Source of the DNA: Pseudisothecium myosuroides
Lineage: Eukaryota > Streptophyta > Bryopsida > Hypnales > Lembophyllaceae
DNA: 64,000 nucleotides
Direction of reading: 5' to 3'
Assembly: GCA_951799445.1 (NCBI GenBank)
Contig: OX637287.1
Location: forward strand, 46,281,724 to 46,345,723
Shown here: in pieces, positions 58,086-64,000 of the stretch
Numbering within the stretch: the stretch's first letter is position 1
Layout: every line of letters starts with the position of its first letter
Notes under the pieces: generated by a model
What the model was told of the DNA's origin: nothing
What the model saw: only the letters and a program-made list of their open reading frames with translations
Database searches by the model: none
Position numbers and translations under genes: made by a program

Positions 58086-59173
58086 AGGTAAATGCACAAA
58101 ACACTTGTACTATTTATTGCGTTTTGTCACACCCTAGTTTTTGATTTTTTTTTTGCCATAACTTCTGTTTTTTAGCTCCAAATGACTCAAAATTTATAGG
58201 GAAGATATTCATAACCATTATACACCTTTCCTAATTTTTTGGTAATTTTCAAAAATAATTTACTATTTTTAAACAGCCCCGATAATTTCTCACAATGGGT
58301 GATTTAGGGGTTTTTTGCACTTTTTTTAATCCAAAAAAACGAATTTTGAGCTGAAGTTTGGAGAGAATGGTCTTCTAGTAGACCTATAGCTACAGTCCAA
58401 AGGATTTTTAAAAAAACTTATTTTTATGTGGTGTACAAGTCCACAAAGGGAGCTCCTTTCTGCATTTTTTTCCAAAGGTATAAAACATTATTTTGGTGCG
58501 TTTTTTGGTCAAAATCCATCACCAAAAAGTTTTCTCAAATGTAAAATTTTTAGATTTTTTTTTAAAAAAAAATCCTATTTTTTACAAATTAAATGTTAGA
58601 AGTGGTATTTTCTTCACCGGTTTTTGGGTGAATTCTAAGTCCAAAATTCTAGTGAAGAAAATTCCACTTCTGACATTTTAATTTGTAAAAAATAGGATTT
58701 TTTTTTTTTTTAAAATCTAAATTTTTTTCATTTGAGAACTTTTTGGTGATGGGATTTGACCAAAAAACGCACCAAAATAATGTTTTATACCTTTGGAAAA
58801 AAATGCAGAAAGGAGCTCCCTTTGTGGACTTGTACACCACATAAAAATAAGTTTTTTTAAAAATCCTTTGGACTGTAGCTATAGGTCTACTAGAAGACCA
58901 TTCTCTCCAAACTTCAGCTCAAAATTCGTTTTTTTGGATTAAAAAAAGTGCAAAAAACCCCTAAATCACCCATTGTGAGAAATTATCGGGGCTGTTTAAA
59001 AATAGTAAATTATTTTTGAAAATTACCAAAAAATTAGGAAAGGTGTATAATGGTTATGAGTATCTTCCCTATAAATTTTGAGTCATTTGGAGCTAAAAAA
59101 CAGAAGTTATGGCAAAAAAAAAATCAAAAACTAGGGTGTGACAGGACGCTTTAAGTGTTTCGCGCATTCACCC
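58086..59173. mobile_element. F4-type foldback element, ~1.1-kb hairpin
   Basis: Ends AGGTAAATGCACAAAACACTT and the inverse AAGTGTTTCGCGCATTCACCC, flanked by AATT (58082-58085 and 59174-59177). Two arms of about 520 bp pair almost perfectly around a ~35-bp loop near 58618-58651. It shares terminal and internal blocks (GCTCCAAATGACTCAAAATTTATAGG) with the F4 elements, but is a full inverted duplication. Confidence 0.9.
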
Positions 59174-59177
59174 AATT

Positions 59178-59990
59178 ACGAACTGACGAAGCACATTGAG
59201 ATTTTTAATTAGATGAAAGTTGAAGTAAAACAAAAGTCATTCAAAATTGTATGCAAATTCAATTGTGATCTGTCTAAAAACAATATAACTTTCAAACTGG
59301 ACAATAATATCTGTATTGGTGATAAAAAAAGCTCAAACGTTTGCATCATACTTGAATAGATGATCTAGTGTTAGCAACCTTGGGACGCAAAATTGTATAA
59401 AGTCTTTAATTTCAATTGATGTACATCACATAATGAACAAGAACAAAGCTGAAATAGAAATCTAAAGTGTGCAAAAAAAATCAATGTCAATTATTCCAAT
59501 TATCTCCTAATTTTAAACACAATATGGAGTCACTTTGTTTGCCTTTATGCCACTCAATTTTTGCCTCCGGCACTCAATTTATGGACGCTTGCAGTTGACG
59601 GTACACCTGTAGCACGAACATGCATGCAAATAATTAATAATTGAATGTTCTCCAATAAATTTCATGGGAAACAAAACAAGATCTATTTGAAACCGAGCTC
59701 TCCACGCTCATACTTAGTGGAACAAACCGGCCAGCATCTTGACTCACAAAAGAGCCATCAGTCTGAAAGGCCGCTCACCCCTTAAGTGTCGGTCTACATT
59801 ATGCAATCCAACTCAATCGCAACAAAAAATACAAAACAAATAGCAAGGGAATCTACAGAATTATATAGACAAAAAATTGCAAAACCTGCATGCAATTTTG
59901 TATGAATCCAACACAATGAATTATACCACCTCGATGAATACATCCAAGTTGCGCCAAAGTGCCCATACTCTTGAGAAGCCGGTGACTGAA
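59178..59990. other. Intergenic or 3' region of the minus-strand gene candidate
   Basis: A minus-strand frame at 59794-60006 has a protein-like stretch (SPASQEYGHFGATWMYSSR), possibly 3' UTR or an alternative end of the gene candidate upstream. Otherwise featureless. Confidence 0.35.
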
Positions 59991-59995
59991 TAGCT

Positions 59996-60134
59996 TCAAT
60001 GTGCAATAATGGAAACCTCGACCAAATTCAGGATTTTTTCCACGTTGTATCCCAGGATGTCCTTCACTGTTTGATCACCAAGCTCCAGAAATCCAATGCA
60101 GAAGATGTTGCCATTTTGAAATACAGCTAGTGGA
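59996..60134 (-). CDS. Candidate terminal exon of a minus-strand gene
   Basis: After acceptor GAATTTCAG (60135 side) 45 codons run to TGA at 59996-59998. The sequence looks like real protein (FQNGNIFCIGFLELGDQ, TVKDILGYNVEKILNLVE). I do not recognise it. Possible upstream exons lie beyond the inserted element: 62498-62539 (14 codons, acceptor TTTACTAG, donor CAG|GTAAGA) and 63368-63616. If these belong together, the 2.07-kb element at 60194-62259 sits in an intron about 60 bp from this exon. Confidence 0.35.
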
Positions 60135-60193
60135 CTGAAATTCATTCAATGCAAAATTAAGCTGGCCCGGAAAACCCCCCCTTTCTCTCCTGC

Positions 60194-62259
60194 CTCAGGT
60201 GGGTCACTTAGTGCGTTTTCAAAACCACGTGCGGCTTAATATAGATAGGATTTTATTTTTTTTACATAAATTATATAAACAAATTACAAATAATGTAGGG
60301 ACCATTGAAAGTCACAAACCCATTATAAGTAATTTAGGTAGCCTAGAAATGTGGACCATTAATTTTTTCTTACATGTAATGAAGGGGCTTCAAATTTGGA
60401 TCCTATGTACTCTAATTAGTATAACCTATTAGGACTGCTGGTAGAACAGCTGGGCTAGACTTGGATTAGATGAAATACAGTTTAGGACGGCTGGAACTCC
60501 ATGGATGGATGTAGTGATGACTTCAGAATTGTTAGGGTTCAAAAATGCCTGTTGTTCAGGCGTTCTTCCTTGCGCTAGTTTATTTTTGGCGCATGTTTTG
60601 CACATGATTCAAGTTGTGAAGCAATTTCACGTTCAGCTACCCTTAGTATTTCAGATTGGTTGTGACTGGGGCGACTTCTTTTGATTAGGGTTACAGATCT
60701 GTGGTAACTACTACAACTTTTTTCGGGACATGTATCTCTTCTCTATATTCCCTGGCTTGTTTTTGGTTCACTTCATTTAAATTCATACTTTGTACTTAAA
60801 TTGTTTAAGGTTTATGGGCAAGTTGGTGGTGTGCTGGGGATATGTTCTTTAGTTCTCATATTCAAACTACCTTATACTGATGTTTGTGGTGGAAATTTGT
60901 AGCTTGAAAAAACTGTTGAATTGGTGACATGATTTCTAAGATGTAAAACTACCGTAGAATGACATCAAGGTAAGACTTAAAGTGCCTTGCAGATTTCATA
61001 ATAGATTTTTTTTCTTTAGGATGGTTGTATTCGTGACTAATTTTGCCTCAAATTATTTACAGGTTCTCTGATTTTGAACATTCCGTTCACTCCTTTGCAA
61101 CTCTAGCAGTCTAGCAGCTTCTCTTGCAGTTAAGTACTTCGGGTTCTGGAGGGACAAGGGCAATGAGCTGCACTGCATCAAAGTAAGATTTAGGTTCAAA
61201 GTAAGACTTCGGTTTGAAGTAAGATTTAGGTTGATGTTGCAGGTTAAACGCGTATACTTGGTATTATACATTGTGTATAGTCCACACATTGACTTGGTGA
61301 TATATGCATTTACTTTGTAATATGAATTGTGTTTTTTAACATAATAATGACATTTTCATGGCAGTTCAATTTTTGTTCTTTGTTGTTGTTCACAGACTGT
61401 GCTATGTTCTTTTGCTGTTTTATAGATTGTTGTATCATATTTTTTCACATATGAGGTCCATATAGCTGAACACCAATTTGAGTTCACAGCTAAATTTGGG
61501 AAGCTAAACCTTCTTGAAATATTTTTCAGTTCATTTCCTTCAAAGGCTAAATGTGCTTGACATTTAATCCAACTTCTTTCACTTGTTTTGGAGCTTTGTG
61601 GAACTAGTTATGAATTATTGTGGCATTGGTAAGTGTATGTTTGAGTTTTGCTTAGGTTCCCCATTTTTTTCTTTTTACACAATTGAGTTTTGGGGAGTTA
61701 AACCTTCTTGAAATATTTTTTAATTCATTTATTTCGAAAGCCAAATGGGATTGACATCTAACCCAACTTGTTTCACATGTTTTGGAGCTTTGTGGAATTA
61801 GTTAAGAATTGTTGAAGTTAAAATGGCATTGTTATGTACTTGTATGTTTCAGTTTGGTTAGGCTCTCCATTTTTTTTGTTTTACACACATCTATGTTGAG
61901 CTTTGTATATTTGAGTTTTGGTTATGCTCCCCATATTTTTTACTTTACACACAACTATGGTGAACTTTGTAAGTTTGAATTCTACGGATGCATTCTTTGC
62001 ACTTTTTTCCCTTATCCTTTTGCTTTCACCTTGCTTTTCCATTCCATTCCATTTTTTTCCTTATAAAGAATATAGCCCGGTAAAAAATGCCTTGACATGG
62101 ATAGTATAAGTAATGATAGGGTGCAATATATAGGTCAATTTGCCAAATTAAATAATTATAGGGGCCCTTTTATTCTTGCCTAGGAGGTAAATAGCCCCCT
62201 AAAAAATACCCCATTGCCGCACGTGGGGTCCAAAATATACATAGAGTGACCCACCCGAG
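60194..62259. mobile_element. Non-autonomous DNA transposon with 8-bp TSD (hAT-like?)
   Basis: CTCAGGTGGGTCACT at 60194 pairs with the end AGTGACCCACCCGAG at 62259, and 8-bp copies of TCTCCTGC flank it (60186-60193 and 62260-62267). Further in, CCACGTGCGGC is mirrored by GCCGCACGTGG. No transposase is seen. The interior looks like ordinary host-type DNA with intron-like T-rich stretches. An 8-bp duplication fits hAT, but the termini are not typical, so the superfamily is uncertain. Confidence 0.85.
61480..61980 (+). repeat. Tandem duplication inside the 8-bp-TSD element
   Basis: Two units of about 200 bp share TAAACCTTCTTGAAATATTTTT, TTTTGGAGCTTTGTGGAA and GTATGTTTSAGTTTKGSTTAGG. Then come two shorter units around TTTACACACATCTATGTTGAGC and TTTACACACAACTATGGTGAAC. 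Confidence 0.75.
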
Positions 62260-62497
62260 TCTCCTGCATCTGAATGCACTGCCATATATACACTCACACT
62301 GGGCTTGTTACAAGGGCTTCAGAGAATCTACCTAAAATTTTGGCAGGCACCCAAAAAAACACCCGCACAAACCTTTGGTCGTTTAATCCTAATGCTCTAG
62401 TCAACCCTAATGCCCAATCGCTAGTCATCTCGCCATTGCAAAATTGACACTCCACAAAGTGAGTTGTACACCTTGAAGACTGTGGTGCACTTCTTAC

Positions 62498-62539
62498 CTG
62501 CAAGAGAATAACCAAATGAATCTCATCAACCAGGATCCA
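62498..62539 (-). CDS. Candidate small exon, minus strand
   Basis: Fourteen open codons (WILVDEIHLVILLQ) between TTTACTAG and a consensus donor CAG|GTAAGA. A member of the tentative gene ending at 59996; alone it proves little. Confidence 0.2.
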
Positions 62540-63367
62540 CTAGTAAACAAAAAATCACTGTAGAAAGCCAATGTACTCATGGTTTTAGGGTTTAGCTAGA
62601 CCACTCTAAACTTATCTTCAATCAAAATGTTAAAAAACACTCTATCTGACTGGAGACAAGTGTCTTAACTGTGCCTCGTAATTAGTTTAGTAGCTCTGAG
62701 TAGGTCTTTCTTTTGTTCAATTTGATTTATGTTTTGACTAACCCACTAAAATTTAGGGTTTAGGGATGGTTATAACCCAGCCAGTAGATTATAAGGTTTC
62801 ATTAAAATTATGAAGAGCTGAGAGAGTGAGAGATTCGTACCAACTCGCTTGTTCTGGTGTGTAGCAGCTAGCTTTGAGAAGACACTCTTCCAGTTAGGTC
62901 TTGCGAAAAGCGTGCATGCTTGCAAAGTTGATTAGAAGCAAACTTGAGCCAAATAGTAACTAACAAGCAACAATTAGGGCTCCAACATGGCTTCATAAAC
63001 AAAGGAGATGTACCCTTCTGCTGGTGTCATGTCTCAAAAACAAAGTTATCAAGAAAATGATAGCGCAAAAATCATCAACCCTGCTCTCTAAGTCTCAAAT
63101 TTCATACACCAATCCATAATCATTGCTCATTTCATTCTACATGCAGGAATAAACAATACTTCAACCAAAAAATTCCAAATTCATAACATTAAAATTGCAT
63201 CCGAAAGCCACATAAACCCTAAGAAACAAAGATTTCAAGAAAAAGATACCGCAGAAACCATTAGACCTGTTCAAATTTCAAAACAAGAAGAAGCGCAATT
63301 GTAGAGCCTATTTGTGCCTAGCATTGTAAAAGGGAGAAACGATGCCAGATAATTACAACTCTCCCAG

Positions 63368-63616
63368 TCAATCAATTATTCTCCTGTTCCACACTATCTT
63401 CCAGGTCATGGCAATACGAGGAGTAAAATCATTATCACCACCTGCAAAGAATTGTGATACTGAGTGAAGATGTTCCATCAACATAGACTCACTCATATAG
63501 CCTATTTCTAGATCAATCCGAACTGCATACAAAATCAAAGGATCACACCAATTAGGGCTTTGAAAAGCAACCAAAGTGATTAGTGATATCAAATATGCCC
63601 GCATCTTCAACAACAA
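63368..63616 (-). CDS. Open frame, possible exon of the minus-strand gene candidate
   Basis: 82 codons from an ATG just after a possible acceptor (TTGATGCAG) to TGA at 63368. The translation looks protein-like (QSPNWCDPLILYAVRIDLEIGYMSES...) but has no motif I know. A CAG|GTGGTG inside could be a splice site, so the frame may be only partly coding. The GC-richer DNA to 63990 would then be its leader. Confidence 0.25.
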   Translation of the reverse strand: MLLKMRAYLISLITLVAFQSPNWCDPLILYAVRIDLEIGYMSESMLMEHLHSVSQFFAGGDNDFTPRIAMTWKIVWNRRIID

Positions 63617-64000
63617 AGGCCTGCATCAACGCAATTGAGAGCATCGAAATTCTTGAAACCTAACTTAATCCACAAATTTCTAACTCAATTTGAAAAACAG
63701 TTGCCCTTACCAACTCACGAGCTTCCCAAGTTTTTGAAACCCAGAACCACTTTGAAATCTAGCGACGAGCTTGAATGGAGAGCAAATCAAAGCTTCATCT
63801 GCAACTCGATTGAAAGCTTCAACCACCACGCAGTACCCCAAGCCTCACAAGCTCAGCAATAGGGGTAGTCACAGTCCCTCTGAGGTTGAGCTTTTCTCTG
63901 AGAAATTTCTTCGGGCGCATGAAATGGGGAGCCAATGGGGAGCCTTGTTTTATGGAGGGGCTGTGACACCCTTTTTGCAGCAAAAATGAAATCTCCGAGA

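Overview
The window is nuclear DNA of a land plant: AT-rich, dominated by transposable elements, with spliced genes and one intact-looking TIR-NBS-LRR (TNL) resistance-type gene. The style of the TIR domain (a K-IFLSH-GAQK opening, the PFFD and SKWPM-EL blocks) resembles what I remember of moss TNL proteins, so a moss or other bryophyte is my best guess. That is an inference, not a search result. No rRNA, tRNA, CRISPR or bacterial-type operon was seen.

Layout. 1-8.6 kb: remnants of a TTAA (piggyBac-type) MITE, a large LTR-like element and a CACTA end, then an element with 4-bp target duplications and a complete but broken Tigger/pogo transposon (4316-6923). 8.6-15.2 kb: two copies (A and B) of a 4-5 kb non-coding LTR-like family, with two possible host exons nearby. 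17.3-19.9 kb: a 2.6-kb non-autonomous CACTA element holding two foldbacks, one of them split by a Tourist-like MITE. 22.8-34.3 kb: a decayed piggyBac transposase split by a second CACTA element, then degraded coding-like DNA carrying two palindromic CACTA MITEs, one of which holds a third full LTR-like copy (C). 35.3-41 kb: TTAA MITEs and a duplicated CpG-richer tract upstream of the TNL gene. 41.8-46.2 kb: the TNL gene, four phase-0 coding exons, about 966 aa, with a transposon in intron 1. 46.4-53.6 kb: more MITEs. 53.6-55.8 kb: an unidentified spliced gene on the plus strand. 58.1-59.2 kb: an almost perfect 1.1-kb hairpin element. 59.8-64 kb: an unidentified minus-strand gene candidate interrupted by a 2.07-kb element with 8-bp target duplications.

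The main interest is the transposon archaeology. Many insertions can be dated relative to each other from exact target-site duplications. One TTAA insertion has its empty site preserved in a second repeat copy inside the window. The LTR-like family has terminal hairpins with compensatory changes and a short ATG exon ending at a splice donor. A CATAACTTTTG module, with a loosely shared downstream sequence, recurs in elements of otherwise unrelated families. The intact host biology is the TNL protein: a TIR domain with a candidate catalytic Glu, an NB-ARC switch and LRRs, presumably an intracellular immune receptor.
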